NCBI GenBank assembly: GCA_038049695.1
Contig: CP142452.1
Coordinates: forward strand, 31,236,501 to 31,300,500
Source of the DNA: Cinnamomum chago
Lineage: Eukaryota > Streptophyta > Magnoliopsida > Laurales > Lauraceae
Direction: 5' to 3'
DNA length: 64,000 nucleotides
Shown here: one piece after another, positions 32,904-47,312 of the stretch
How the letters are laid out: the number at the start of each line of letters is the position of its first letter
How positions within the stretch are numbered: position 1 is the stretch's first letter
Notes under the pieces: generated by a model
Databases searched by the model: none
What the model saw: the letters and a program-made list of their open reading frames with translations, nothing else
What the model was told of the DNA's origin: nothing
Position numbers and translations under genes: made by a program

Positions 32904-35570
32904 TCTATGTTTTAAGCTAACGTTCTAACTTAAACTTACGTTTCGACTGTACGTGCAATCCGGGATTCGAAATCTCGTTCCTTCAATTCCTGTAAGTCAT
33001 GAATGACTAGGGGCCCGTGCCCGGCAAGTTTCTAGGGAAATGGAACCCGTTTTCTCATTTTGGGCGCTCGGAGGCTCGTTTTCTAGGTTTTAAGCTAACG
33101 TTCTAACCTAAACATAGCTTCCAGCTGTGCGGGCAATCCGGGATTCGGAATCTCGTTCCGTCAGTTCCTGTGAGCCATGAAAGACTATGGTCCCATTCCC
33201 GTCAAGTTTCGAGGGCAACGGAGCCCGTTTTCTCATTTTGGGCGCTCGGAGACTCATTTTTTAGGTTTTAAGATAATGTTCTAACCTAAAACTACGTTTC
33301 AACTGTACGGGCAATCCGGGATTTAGAATCTCGTTCTGTCAGTTCTTACAAGTCCTGAATGAGTAGGGGCCCGTGGCCGTCAAGTTTCACGGGCAACGGA
33401 CCCTGTCTGCTGATTTTGTGCGCCCGGAGGCTCGTTTTCTAGGTTTTAAGCTAATGTTCTAACTTAAATCTACGTTCTAACTGTACGGCAATCCGGGACT
33501 CGTAATCTCGTTCCGTCAGTTCCTGCAAGTCATGAATGACTAGAGGCCCGTCTCGTCAAGTTTCAGGGGCAACGGAGCCCGTTTGCTCATTTTGGGCATA
33601 TGGTGGCTTGTTTTCTAGGTTTTCAGTTAACGATCTAACTTAAACCTACGTTTCACATGTACGGAAAATCCGGGATTCAGAACCTCATTCCGTCAGTTCT
33701 TGCAAGTCATGAATGACTAGGTGTCCGTGCCCGTAAAGTTTCACGGGCAACGGAGCCAGTTAGCTCATTTTGGGCGCTTGGGGGCTTATTTTCTAGATTT
33801 AAGCTAGCGTTCTAACTTAGACCTACATTTCAACTGTACGGACCATCCGGAATTCAGAATCTCGATCCGTCAGTTCCAACAAGTCATGAATGACTACGGA
33901 CCCGTGCCCGTCAAGTTTCACGGGCAACGGAACGCGTTTGCTCATTAAGGGGTCTCGGAGGCTCGTTTTCTAGATTTAAAGCAAACGTTCTAACTTAAAC
34001 CTACGTTTCAACCGTACGGGCAATCCGGTAATCGAATTCTCGTTCTGTCAGTTCCTACAAGTCGTGAATGACTAGGAGCCCGTGCCCGTCAAGTTTCCCA
34101 GGCAACGGATCCCGTTTGCTTATTTTGGGCGCCCGGACTTTCGTTTTCTATGTTTTAAGCTAACATTCTAACTTAAACTTACGTTTCGACTGTACGTGCA
34201 ATCCGGGATTCGGAATCTCGTTCCGTCAATTCCTGTAAGTCATGAATGACTAGGGGCCCGTGCCCGGCACGTTTCTAGGGCAATGAAGCCCGGTTTCTCA
34301 TTTTGGGCGCTCGGAGGCTCGTTTTCTAGGTTTTAAGCTAACGTTCTAACCTAAACCTAGCTTCCAACTGTGCGGGCAATCCGGGATTCGGAATCCCGTT
34401 CCGTCAGTTCCAGTAAGCCATGAATGACAAGGGTCCTGTGCCCGTCAGGTTTCACGGTCAACAGATCCCGTTAGGTCATTTTGTGCCCCCGGAGGATCGT
34501 TTTCTAGGTTTTAAGCTAACGTTTTAACTTCAACCAACGAGTCAACTGTACGGGCAATCCGGGATTCGGAATCTCGTTCCGTCAATTCTTGTAAGTCATG
34601 AATGACTAGGGGCCCGTGCCCGGCAAGTTTCTAGGGCAAAGAAGCCCGTTTTCTCATTTTGGGCGCTCGGGGGCTCGTTTTCTAGGTTTTAAAGCTAATG
34701 TTCTTACCTAAACCTACGTTTCAACTGTACGGCAATCCGGGATTTAGAATCTCCTTCTGTCAGTTCTTACTAGTCCTGAATGAGTAGGGGCCCGTGGCCG
34801 TCAAGTTTCACGGGCAACGGACCCGTCTGCTGATTTTGTTTGACCGTAGGCTCGTTTTCTAGGTTTTAGGCTAACGTTCTAACTTAAATCTACGTTCTAA
34901 CTGTACGGGCAATCCGGGACTCGTAATCTCGTTCCGTCAGTTCCTGCAAGTCATGAATGACTAGAGGCCCGTCTCGTCAAGTTTCAGGGGCAACGGAGCC
35001 CGTTTGCTCATTTTGGGCACATGGAGGCTTCTTTTCTAGGTTTTAAGTTAACGATCTAACTTAAACCTACGTTTCATATGTACGGAAAATCCAGGATTCG
35101 GAACCTCATTCCGTCAGTTTTTGCATGTCATGAATGACTAGGTGTCCGTGCCCGTAAAGTTTCACGGGCAACGGAGCCAGTTAGCTCATTTTGGGCGCTT
35201 GTAGGCTTATTTTCTAGGTTTAAGCTAACGTTCTAACTTTTAAACCTACGTTTCAATTGTACGGACCATCCGGAATTTACAATCTCGATCCGTCATTTCC
35301 TACAAGTCATGAATGACTACGGACCCGTGCCCGTCAAATTTCACAGGCAGCGGACCCCGTTTGCTCATTAAGGGGCCCCCGGAAGCTCGTTTTCTAGATT
35401 TAAAGCTTACGTTCTAACTTAAACCTATGTTCCAACCGTACGGGCAATCCGGTAATCGAATTCTCGTTCTGTCAGTTCCTGCAAGTCGTGAATGACTAGG
35501 AGCCCGTGCCCGTCAAGTCTCCTAAGAAACGGAGCCCGTTTGCTTATTTTGGGCGCCCGGACTTTCGTTT
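32904..35570 (+). repeat. HOR unit 16: 15-mer, family beta
   Basis: This is a 2667-bp 15-mer with GATTCGAAATC in A and GGAACGCG in F. I noticed no private change. It is the third 15-mer of the alternating block. Confidence 0.95.
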
Positions 35571-37527
35571 TCTATGTTTTAAGCTAACGTTCTAACTTAA
35601 ACTTACGTTTCGACTGTACGTGCAATCCGGGATTCGGAATCTCGTTCCTTCAATTCCTGTAAGTCATGAATGACTAGGGGCCCGTGCCCGGCACGTTTCT
35701 AGGGCAATGAAGCCCGGTTTCTCATTTTGGGCGCTCGGAGGCTCGTTTTCTAGGTTTTAAGCTAACGTTCTAACCTAAACATAGCTTCCAGCTGTGCGGG
35801 CAATCCGGGATTCGGAATCTCGTTCCGTCAGTTCCTGTGAGCCATGAAAGACTATGGTCCCATTCCCGTCAAGTTTCGAGGGCAACGGAGCCCGTTTTCT
35901 CATTTTGGGCGCTCGGAGACTCATTTTTTAGGTTTTAAGATAATGTTCTAACCTAAAACTACGTTTCAACTGTACGGGCAATCCGGGATTTAGAATCTCG
36001 TTCTGTCAGTTCTTACAAGTCCTGAATGAGTAGGGGCCCGTGGCCGTCAAGTTTCACGGGCAACGGACCCTGTCTGCTGATTTTGTGCGCCCGGAGGCTC
36101 GTTTTCTAGGTTTTAAGCTAATGTTCTAACTTAAATCTACGTTCTAACTGTACGGCAATCCGGGACTCGTAATCTCGTTCCGTCAGTTCCAACAAGTCAT
36201 GAATGACTAGGGGCCCGTGCCCGGCACGTTTCTAGGGCAATGAAGCCCGGTTTCTCATTTTGGGCGCTCGGAGGCTCGTTTTCTAGGTTTTAAGCTAACG
36301 TTCTAACCTAAACCTAGCTTCCAACTGTGCGGGCAATCCGGGATTCGGAATCCCGTTCCGTCAGTTCCAGTAAGCCATGAATGACAAGGGTCCTGTGCCC
36401 GTCAGGTTTCACGGTCAACAGATCCCGTTAGGTCATTTTGTGCCCCCGGAGGATCGTTTTCTAGGTTTTAAGCTAACGTTTTAACTTCAACCAACGAGTC
36501 AACTGTACGGGCAATCCGGGATTCGGAATCTCGTTCCGTCAATTCTTGTAAGTCATGAATGACTAGGGGCCCGTGCCCGGCAAGTTTCTAGGGCAAAGAA
36601 GCCCGTTTTCTCATTTTGGGCGCTCGGGGGCTCGTTTTCTAGGTTTTAAAGCTAATGTTCTTACCTAAACCTACGTTTCAACTGTACGGCAATCCGGGAT
36701 TTAGAATCTCCTTCTGTCAGTTCTTACTAGTCCTGAATGAGTAGGGGCCCGTGGCCGTCAAGTTTCACGGGCAACGGACCCGTCTGCTGATTTTGTTTGA
36801 CCGTAGGCTCGTTTTCTAGGTTTTAGGCTAACGTTCTAACTTAAATCTACGTTCTAACTGTACGGGCAATCCGGGACTCGTAATCTCGTTCCGTCAGTTC
36901 CTGCAAGTCATGAATGACTAGAGGCCCGTCTCGTCAAGTTTCAGGGGCAACGGAGCCCGTTTGCTCATTTTGGGCACATGGAGGCTTCTTTTCTAGGTTT
37001 TAAGTTAACGATCTAACTTAAACCTACGTTTCATATGTACGGAAAATCCAGGATTCGGAACCTCATTCCGTCAGTTTTTGCATGTCATGAATGACTAGGT
37101 GTCCGTGCCCGTAAAGTTTCACGGGCAACGGAGCCAGTTAGCTCATTTTGGGCGCTTGTAGGCTTATTTTCTAGGTTTAAGCTAACGTTCTAACTTTTAA
37201 ACCTACGTTTCAATTGTACGGACCATCCGGAATTTACAATCTCGATCCGTCATTTCCTACAAGTCATGAATGACTACGGACCCGTGCCCGTCAAATTTCA
37301 CAGGCAGCGGACCCCGTTTGCTCATTAAGGGGCCCCCGGAAGCTCGTTTTCTAGATTTAAAGCTTACGTTCTAACTTAAACCTATGTTCCAACCGTACGG
37401 GCAATCCGGTAATCGAATTCTCGTTCTGTCAGTTCCTGCAAGTCGTGAATGACTAGGAGCCCGTGCCCGTCAAGTCTCCTAAGAAACGGAGCCCGTTTGC
37501 TTATTTTGGGCGCCCGGACTTTCGTTT
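35571..37527 (+). repeat. HOR unit 17: 11-mer
   Basis: This is a 1957-bp 11-mer with the standard D/H hybrid. It closes the alternating block and begins the run of seven 11-mers. I noticed no private change. Confidence 0.95.
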
Positions 37528-39484
37528 TCTATGTTTTAAGCTAACGTTCTAACTTAAACTTACGTTTCGACTGTACGTGCAATCCGGGATTCGGAATCTC
37601 GTTCCTTCAATTCCTGTAAGTCATGAATGACTAGGGGCCCGTGCCCGGCACGTTTCTAGGGCAATGAAGCCCGGTTTCTCATTTTGGGCGCTCGGAGGCT
37701 CGTTTTCTAGGTTTTAAGCTAACGTTCTAACCTAAACATAGCTTCCAGCTGTGCGGGCAATCCGGGATTCGGAATCTCGTTCCGTCAGTTCCTGTGAGCC
37801 ATGAAAGACTATGGTCCCATTCCCGTCAAGTTTCGAGGGCAACGGAGCCCGTTTTCTCATTTTGGGCGCTCGGAGACTCATTTTTTAGGTTTTAAGATAA
37901 TGTTCTAACCTAAAACTACGTTTCAACTGTACGGGCAATCCGGGATTTAGAATCTCGTTCTGTCAGTTCTTACAAGTCCTGAATGAGTAGGGGCCCGTGG
38001 CCGTCAAGTTTCACGGGCAACGGACCCTGTCTGCTGATTTTGTGCGCCCGGAGGCTCGTTTTCTAGGTTTTAAGCTAATGTTCTAACTTAAATCTACGTT
38101 CTAACTGTACGGCAATCCGGGACTCGTAATCTCGTTCCGTCAGTTCCAACAAGTCATGAATGACTAGGGGCCCGTGCCCGGCACGTTTCTAGGGCAATGA
38201 AGCCCGGTTTCTCATTTTGGGCGCTCGGAGGCTCGTTTTCTAGGTTTTAAGCTAACGTTCTAACCTAAACCTAGCTTCCAACTGTGCGGGCAATCCGGGA
38301 TTCGGAATCCCGTTCCGTCAGTTCCAGTAAGCCATGAATGACAAGGGTCCTGTGCCCGTCAGGTTTCACGGTCAACAGATCCCGTTAGGTCATTTTGTGC
38401 CCCCGGAGGATCGTTTTCTAGGTTTTAAGCTAACGTTTTAACTTCAACCAACGAGTCAACTGTACGGGCAATCCGGGATTCGGAATCTCGTTCCGTCAAT
38501 TCTTGTAAGTCATGAATGACTAGGGGCCCGTGCCCGGCAAGTTTCTAGGGCAAAGAAGCCCGTTTTCTCATTTTGGGCGCTCGGGGGCTCGTTTTCTAGG
38601 TTTTAAAGCTAATGTTCTTACCTAAACCTACGTTTCAACTGTACGGCAATCCGGGATTTAGAATCTCCTTCTGTCAGTTCTTACTAGTCCTGAATGAGTA
38701 GGGGCCCGTGGCCGTCAAGTTTCACGGGCAACGGACCCGTCTGCTGATTTTGTTTGACCGTAGGCTCGTTTTCTAGGTTTTAGGCTAACGTTCTAACTTA
38801 AATCTACGTTCTAACTGTACGGGCAATCCGGGACTCGTAATCTCGTTCCGTCAGTTCCTGCAAGTCATGAATGACTAGAGGCCCGTCTCGTCAAGTTTCA
38901 GGGGCAACGGAGCCCGTTTGCTCATTTTGGGCACATGGAGGCTTCTTTTCTAGGTTTTAAGTTAACGATCTAACTTAAACCTACGTTTCATATGTACGGA
39001 AAATCCAGGATTCGGAACCTCATTCCGTCAGTTTTTGCATGTCATGAATGACTAGGTGTCCGTGCCCGTAAAGTTTCACGGGCAACGGAGCCAGTTAGCT
39101 CATTTTGGGCGCTTGTAGGCTTATTTTCTAGGTTTAAGCTAACGTTCTAACTTTTAAACCTACGTTTCAATTGTACGGACCATCCGGAATTTACAATCTC
39201 GATCCGTCATTTCCTACAAGTCATGAATGACTACGGACCCGTGCCCGTCAAATTTCACAGGCAGCGGACCCCGTTTGCTCATTAAGGGGCCCCCGGAAGC
39301 TCGTTTTCTAGATTTAAAGCTTACGTTCTAACTTAAACCTATGTTCCAACCGTACGGGCAATCCGGTAATCGAATTCTCGTTCTGTCAGTTCCTGCAAGT
39401 CGTGAATGACTAGGAGCCCGTGCCCGTCAAGTCTCCTAAGAAACGGAGCCCGTTTGCTTATTTTGGGCGCCCGGACTTTCGTTT
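37528..39484 (+). repeat. HOR unit 18: 11-mer
   Basis: This is a 1957-bp 11-mer with the standard hybrid, second of the seven-unit run. I noticed no private change. Confidence 0.95.
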
Positions 39485-41441
39485 TCTATGTTTTAAGCTA
39501 ACGTTCTAACTTAAACTTACGTTTCGACTGTACGTGCAATCCGGGATTCGGAATCTCGTTCCTTCAATTCCTGTAAGTCATGAATGACTAGGGGCCCGTG
39601 CCCGGCACGTTTCTAGGGCAATGAAGCCCGGTTTCTCATTTTGGGCGCTCGGAGGCTCGTTTTCTAGGTTTTAAGCTAACGTTCTAACCTAAACATAGCT
39701 TCCAGCTGTGCGGGCAATCCGGGATTCGGAATCTCGTTCCGTCAGTTCCTGTGAGCCATGAAAGACTATGGTCCCATTCCCGTCAAGTTTCGAGGGCAAC
39801 GGAGCCCGTTTTCTCATTTTGGGCGCTCGGAGACTCATTTTTTAGGTTTTAAGATAATGTTCTAACCTAAAACTACGTTTCAACTGTACGGGCAATCCGG
39901 GATTTAGAATCTCGTTCTGTCAGTTCTTACAAGTCCTGAATGAGTAGGGGCCCGTGGCCGTCAAGTTTCACGGGCAACGGACCCTGTCTGCTGATTTTGT
40001 GCGCCCGGAGGCTCGTTTTCTAGGTTTTAAGCTAATGTTCTAACTTAAATCTACGTTCTAACTGTACGGCAATCCGGGACTCGTAATCTCGTTCCGTCAG
40101 TTCCAACAAGTCATGAATGACTAGGGGCCCGTGCCCGGCACGTTTCTAGGGCAATGAAGCCCGGTTTCTCATTTTGGGCGCTCGGAGGCTCGTTTTCTAG
40201 GTTTTAAGCTAACGTTCTAACCTAAACCTAGCTTCCAACTGTGCGGGCAATCCGGGATTCGGAATCCCGTTCCGTCAGTTCCAGTAAGCCATGAATGACA
40301 AGGGTCCTGTGCCCGTCAGGTTTCACGGTCAACAGATCCCGTTAGGTCATTTTGTGCCCCCGGAGGATCGTTTTCTAGGTTTTAAGCTAACGTTTTAACT
40401 TCAACCAACGAGTCAACTGTACGGGCAATCCGGGATTCGGAATCTCGTTCCGTCAATTCTTGTAAGTCATGAATGACTAGGGGCCCGTGCCCGGCAAGTT
40501 TCTAGGGCAAAGAAGCCCGTTTTCTCATTTTGGGCGCTCGGGGGCTCGTTTTCTAGGTTTTAAAGCTAATGTTCTTACCTAAACCTACGTTTCAACTGTA
40601 CGGCAATCCGGGATTTAGAATCTCCTTCTGTCAGTTCTTACTAGTCCTGAATGAGTAGGGGCCCGTGGCCGTCAAGTTTCACGGGCAACGGACCCGTCTG
40701 CTGATTTTGTTTGACCGTAGGCTCGTTTTCTAGGTTTTAGGCTAACGTTCTAACTTAAATCTACGTTCTAACTGTACGGGCAATCCGGGACTCGTAATCT
40801 CGTTCCGTCAGTTCCTGCAAGTCATGAATGACTAGAGGCCCGTCTCGTCAAGTTTCAGGGGCAACGGAGCCCGTTTGCTCATTTTGGGCACATGGAGGCT
40901 TCTTTTCTAGGTTTTAAGTTAACGATCTAACTTAAACCTACGTTTCATATGTACGGAAAATCCAGGATTCGGAACCTCATTCCGTCAGTTTTTGCATGTC
41001 ATGAATGACTAGGTGTCCGTGCCCGTAAAGTTTCACGGGCAACGGAGCCAGTTAGCTCATTTTGGGCGCTTGTAGGCTTATTTTCTAGGTTTAAGCTAAC
41101 GTTCTAACTTTTAAACCTACGTTTCAATTGTACGGACCATCCGGAATTTACAATCTCGATCCGTCATTTCCTACAAGTCATGAATGACTACGGACCCGTG
41201 CCCGTCAAATTTCACAGGCAGCGGACCCCGTTTGCTCATTAAGGGGCCCCCGGAAGCTCGTTTTCTAGATTTAAAGCTTACGTTCTAACTTAAACCTATG
41301 TTCCAACCGTACGGGCAATCCGGTAATCGAATTCTCGTTCTGTCAGTTCCTGCAAGTCGTGAATGACTAGGAGCCCGTGCCCGTCAAGTCTCCTAAGAAA
41401 CGGAGCCCGTTTGCTTATTTTGGGCGCCCGGACTTTCGTTT
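39485..41441 (+). repeat. HOR unit 19: 11-mer
   Basis: This is a 1957-bp 11-mer with the standard hybrid, third of the seven-unit run. I noticed no private change. Confidence 0.95.
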
Positions 41442-43398
41442 TCTATGTTTTAAGCTAACGTTCTAACTTAAACTTACGTTTCGACTGTACGTGCAATCCG
41501 GGATTCGGAATCTCGTTCCTTCAATTCCTGTAAGTCATGAATGACTAGGGGCCCGTGCCCGGCACGTTTCTAGGGCAATGAAGCCCGGTTTCTCATTTTG
41601 GGCGCTCGGAGGCTCGTTTTCTAGGTTTTAAGCTAACGTTCTAACCTAAACATAGCTTCCAGCTGTGCGGGCAATCCGGGATTCGGAATCTCGTTCCGTC
41701 AGTTCCTGTGAGCCATGAAAGACTATGGTCCCATTCCCGTCAAGTTTCGAGGGCAACGGAGCCCGTTTTCTCATTTTGGGCGCTCGGAGACTCATTTTTT
41801 AGGTTTTAAGATAATGTTCTAACCTAAAACTACGTTTCAACTGTACGGGCAATCCGGGATTTAGAATCTCGTTCTGTCAGTTCTTACAAGTCCTGAATGA
41901 GTAGGGGCCCGTGGCCGTCAAGTTTCACGGGCAACGGACCCTGTCTGCTGATTTTGTGCGCCCGGAGGCTCGTTTTCTAGGTTTTAAGCTAATGTTCTAA
42001 CTTAAATCTACGTTCTAACTGTACGGCAATCCGGGACTCGTAATCTCGTTCCGTCAGTTCCAACAAGTCATGAATGACTAGGGGCCCGTGCCCGGCACGT
42101 TTCTAGGGCAATGAAGCCCGGTTTCTCATTTTGGGCGCTCGGAGGCTCGTTTTCTAGGTTTTAAGCTAACGTTCTAACCTAAACCTAGCTTCCAACTGTG
42201 CGGGCAATCCGGGATTCGGAATCCCGTTCCGTCAGTTCCAGTAAGCCATGAATGACAAGGGTCCTGTGCCCGTCAGGTTTCACGGTCAACAGATCCCGTT
42301 AGGTCATTTTGTGCCCCCGGAGGATCGTTTTCTAGGTTTTAAGCTAACGTTTTAACTTCAACCAACGAGTCAACTGTACGGGCAATCCGGGATTCGGAAT
42401 CTCGTTCCGTCAATTCTTGTAAGTCATGAATGACTAGGGGCCCGTGCCCGGCAAGTTTCTAGGGCAAAGAAGCCCGTTTTCTCATTTTGGGCGCTCGGGG
42501 GCTCGTTTTCTAGGTTTTAAAGCTAATGTTCTTACCTAAACCTACGTTTCAACTGTACGGCAATCCGGGATTTAGAATCTCCTTCTGTCAGTTCTTACTA
42601 GTCCTGAATGAGTAGGGGCCCGTGGCCGTCAAGTTTCACGGGCAACGGACCCGTCTGCTGATTTTGTTTGACCGTAGGCTCGTTTTCTAGGTTTTAGGCT
42701 AACGTTCTAACTTAAATCTACGTTCTAACTGTACGGGCAATCCGGGACTCGTAATCTCGTTCCGTCAGTTCCTGCAAGTCATGAATGACTAGAGGCCCGT
42801 CTCGTCAAGTTTCAGGGGCAACGGAGCCCGTTTGCTCATTTTGGGCACATGGAGGCTTCTTTTCTAGGTTTTAAGTTAACGATCTAACTTAAACCTACGT
42901 TTCATATGTACGGAAAATCCAGGATTCGGAACCTCATTCCGTCAGTTTTTGCATGTCATGAATGACTAGGTGTCCGTGCCCGTAAAGTTTCACGGGCAAC
43001 GGAGCCAGTTAGCTCATTTTGGGCGCTTGTAGGCTTATTTTCTAGGTTTAAGCTAACGTTCTAACTTTTAAACCTACGTTTCAATTGTACGGACCATCCG
43101 GAATTTACAATCTCGATCCGTCATTTCCTACAAGTCATGAATGACTACGGACCCGTGCCCGTCAAATTTCACAGGCAGCGGACCCCGTTTGCTCATTAAG
43201 GGGCCCCCGGAAGCTCGTTTTCTAGATTTAAAGCTTACGTTCTAACTTAAACCTATGTTCCAACCGTACGGGCAATCCGGTAATCGAATTCTCGTTCTGT
43301 CAGTTCCTGCAAGTCGTGAATGACTAGGAGCCCGTGCCCGTCAAGTCTCCTAAGAAACGGAGCCCGTTTGCTTATTTTGGGCGCCCGGACTTTCGTTT
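41442..43398 (+). repeat. HOR unit 20: 11-mer
   Basis: This is a 1957-bp 11-mer with the standard hybrid, fourth of the seven-unit run. I noticed no private change. Confidence 0.95.
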
Positions 43399-45355
43399 TC
43401 TATGTTTTAAGCTAACGTTCTAACTTAAACTTACGTTTCGACTGTACGTGCAATCCGGGATTCGGAATCTCGTTCCTTCAATTCCTGTAAGTCATGAATG
43501 ACTAGGGGCCCGTGCCCGGCACGTTTCTAGGGCAATGAAGCCCGGTTTCTCATTTTGGGCGCTCGGAGGCTCGTTTTCTAGGTTTTAAGCTAACGTTCTA
43601 ACCTAAACATAGCTTCCAGCTGTGCGGGCAATCCGGGATTCGGAATCTCGTTCCGTCAGTTCCTGTGAGCCATGAAAGACTATGGTCCCATTCCCGTCAA
43701 GTTTCGAGGGCAACGGAGCCCGTTTTCTCATTTTGGGCGCTCGGAGACTCATTTTTTAGGTTTTAAGATAATGTTCTAACCTAAAACTACGTTTCAACTG
43801 TACGGGCAATCCGGGATTTAGAATCTCGTTCTGTCAGTTCTTACAAGTCCTGAATGAGTAGGGGCCCGTGGCCGTCAAGTTTCACGGGCAACGGACCCTG
43901 TCTGCTGATTTTGTGCGCCCGGAGGCTCGTTTTCTAGGTTTTAAGCTAATGTTCTAACTTAAATCTACGTTCTAACTGTACGGCAATCCGGGACTCGTAA
44001 TCTCGTTCCGTCAGTTCCAACAAGTCATGAATGACTAGGGGCCCGTGCCCGGCACGTTTCTAGGGCAATGAAGCCCGGTTTCTCATTTTGGGCGCTCGGA
44101 GGCTCGTTTTCTAGGTTTTAAGCTAACGTTCTAACCTAAACCTAGCTTCCAACTGTGCGGGCAATCCGGGATTCGGAATCCCGTTCCGTCAGTTCCAGTA
44201 AGCCATGAATGACAAGGGTCCTGTGCCCGTCAGGTTTCACGGTCAACAGATCCCGTTAGGTCATTTTGTGCCCCCGGAGGATCGTTTTCTAGGTTTTAAG
44301 CTAACGTTTTAACTTCAACCAACGAGTCAACTGTACGGGCAATCCGGGATTCGGAATCTCGTTCCGTCAATTCTTGTAAGTCATGAATGACTAGGGGCCC
44401 GTGCCCGGCAAGTTTCTAGGGCAAAGAAGCCCGTTTTCTCATTTTGGGCGCTCGGGGGCTCGTTTTCTAGGTTTTAAAGCTAATGTTCTTACCTAAACCT
44501 ACGTTTCAACTGTACGGCAATCCGGGATTTAGAATCTCCTTCTGTCAGTTCTTACTAGTCCTGAATGAGTAGGGGCCCGTGGCCGTCAAGTTTCACGGGC
44601 AACGGACCCGTCTGCTGATTTTGTTTGACCGTAGGCTCGTTTTCTAGGTTTTAGGCTAACGTTCTAACTTAAATCTACGTTCTAACTGTACGGGCAATCC
44701 GGGACTCGTAATCTCGTTCCGTCAGTTCCTGCAAGTCATGAATGACTAGAGGCCCGTCTCGTCAAGTTTCAGGGGCAACGGAGCCCGTTTGCTCATTTTG
44801 GGCACATGGAGGCTTCTTTTCTAGGTTTTAAGTTAACGATCTAACTTAAACCTACGTTTCATATGTACGGAAAATCCAGGATTCGGAACCTCATTCCGTC
44901 AGTTTTTGCATGTCATGAATGACTAGGTGTCCGTGCCCGTAAAGTTTCACGGGCAACGGAGCCAGTTAGCTCATTTTGGGCGCTTGTAGGCTTATTTTCT
45001 AGGTTTAAGCTAACGTTCTAACTTTTAAACCTACGTTTCAATTGTACGGACCATCCGGAATTTACAATCTCGATCCGTCATTTCCTACAAGTCATGAATG
45101 ACTACGGACCCGTGCCCGTCAAATTTCACAGGCAGCGGACCCCGTTTGCTCATTAAGGGGCCCCCGGAAGCTCGTTTTCTAGATTTAAAGCTTACGTTCT
45201 AACTTAAACCTATGTTCCAACCGTACGGGCAATCCGGTAATCGAATTCTCGTTCTGTCAGTTCCTGCAAGTCGTGAATGACTAGGAGCCCGTGCCCGTCA
45301 AGTCTCCTAAGAAACGGAGCCCGTTTGCTTATTTTGGGCGCCCGGACTTTCGTTT
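43399..45355 (+). repeat. HOR unit 21: 11-mer
   Basis: This is a 1957-bp 11-mer with the standard hybrid, fifth of the seven-unit run. I noticed no private change. Confidence 0.95.
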
Positions 45356-47312
45356 TCTATGTTTTAAGCTAACGTTCTAACTTAAACTTACGTTTCGACT
45401 GTACGTGCAATCCGGGATTCGGAATCTCGTTCCTTCAATTCCTGTAAGTCATGAATGACTAGGGGCCCGTGCCCGGCACGTTTCTAGGGCAATGAAGCCC
45501 GGTTTCTCATTTTGGGCGCTCGGAGGCTCGTTTTCTAGGTTTTAAGCTAACGTTCTAACCTAAACATAGCTTCCAGCTGTGCGGGCAATCCGGGATTCGG
45601 AATCTCGTTCCGTCAGTTCCTGTGAGCCATGAAAGACTATGGTCCCATTCCCGTCAAGTTTCGAGGGCAACGGAGCCCGTTTTCTCATTTTGGGCGCTCG
45701 GAGACTCATTTTTTAGGTTTTAAGATAATGTTCTAACCTAAAACTACGTTTCAACTGTACGGGCAATCCGGGATTTAGAATCTCGTTCTGTCAGTTCTTA
45801 CAAGTCCTGAATGAGTAGGGGCCCGTGGCCGTCAAGTTTCACGGGCAACGGACCCTGTCTGCTGATTTTGTGCGCCCGGAGGCTCGTTTTCTAGGTTTTA
45901 AGCTAATGTTCTAACTTAAATCTACGTTCTAACTGTACGGCAATCCGGGACTCGTAATCTCGTTCCGTCAGTTCCAACAAGTCATGAATGACTAGGGGCC
46001 CGTGCCCGGCACGTTTCTAGGGCAATGAAGCCCGGTTTCTCATTTTGGGCGCTCGGAGGCTCGTTTTCTAGGTTTTAAGCTAACGTTCTAACCTAAACCT
46101 AGCTTCCAACTGTGCGGGCAATCCGGGATTCGGAATCCCGTTCCGTCAGTTCCAGTAAGCCATGAATGACAAGGGTCCTGTGCCCGTCAGGTTTCACGGT
46201 CAACAGATCCCGTTAGGTCATTTTGTGCCCCCGGAGGATCGTTTTCTAGGTTTTAAGCTAACGTTTTAACTTCAACCAACGAGTCAACTGTACGGGCAAT
46301 CCGGGATTCGGAATCTCGTTCCGTCAATTCTTGTAAGTCATGAATGACTAGGGGCCCGTGCCCGGCAAGTTTCTAGGGCAAAGAAGCCCGTTTTCTCATT
46401 TTGGGCGCTCGGGGGCTCGTTTTCTAGGTTTTAAAGCTAATGTTCTTACCTAAACCTACGTTTCAACTGTACGGCAATCCGGGATTTAGAATCTCCTTCT
46501 GTCAGTTCTTACTAGTCCTGAATGAGTAGGGGCCCGTGGCCGTCAAGTTTCACGGGCAACGGACCCGTCTGCTGATTTTGTTTGACCGTAGGCTCGTTTT
46601 CTAGGTTTTAGGCTAACGTTCTAACTTAAATCTACGTTCTAACTGTACGGGCAATCCGGGACTCGTAATCTCGTTCCGTCAGTTCCTGCAAGTCATGAAT
46701 GACTAGAGGCCCGTCTCGTCAAGTTTCAGGGGCAACGGAGCCCGTTTGCTCATTTTGGGCACATGGAGGCTTCTTTTCTAGGTTTTAAGTTAACGATCTA
46801 ACTTAAACCTACGTTTCATATGTACGGAAAATCCAGGATTCGGAACCTCATTCCGTCAGTTTTTGCATGTCATGAATGACTAGGTGTCCGTGCCCGTAAA
46901 GTTTCACGGGCAACGGAGCCAGTTAGCTCATTTTGGGCGCTTGTAGGCTTATTTTCTAGGTTTAAGCTAACGTTCTAACTTTTAAACCTACGTTTCAATT
47001 GTACGGACCATCCGGAATTTACAATCTCGATCCGTCATTTCCTACAAGTCATGAATGACTACGGACCCGTGCCCGTCAAATTTCACAGGCAGCGGACCCC
47101 GTTTGCTCATTAAGGGGCCCCCGGAAGCTCGTTTTCTAGATTTAAAGCTTACGTTCTAACTTAAACCTATGTTCCAACCGTACGGGCAATCCGGTAATCG
47201 AATTCTCGTTCTGTCAGTTCCTGCAAGTCGTGAATGACTAGGAGCCCGTGCCCGTCAAGTCTCCTAAGAAACGGAGCCCGTTTGCTTATTTTGGGCGCCC
47301 GGACTTTCGTTT
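45356..47312 (+). repeat. HOR unit 22: 11-mer
   Basis: This is a 1957-bp 11-mer with the standard hybrid, sixth of the seven-unit run. I noticed no private change. Confidence 0.95.
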
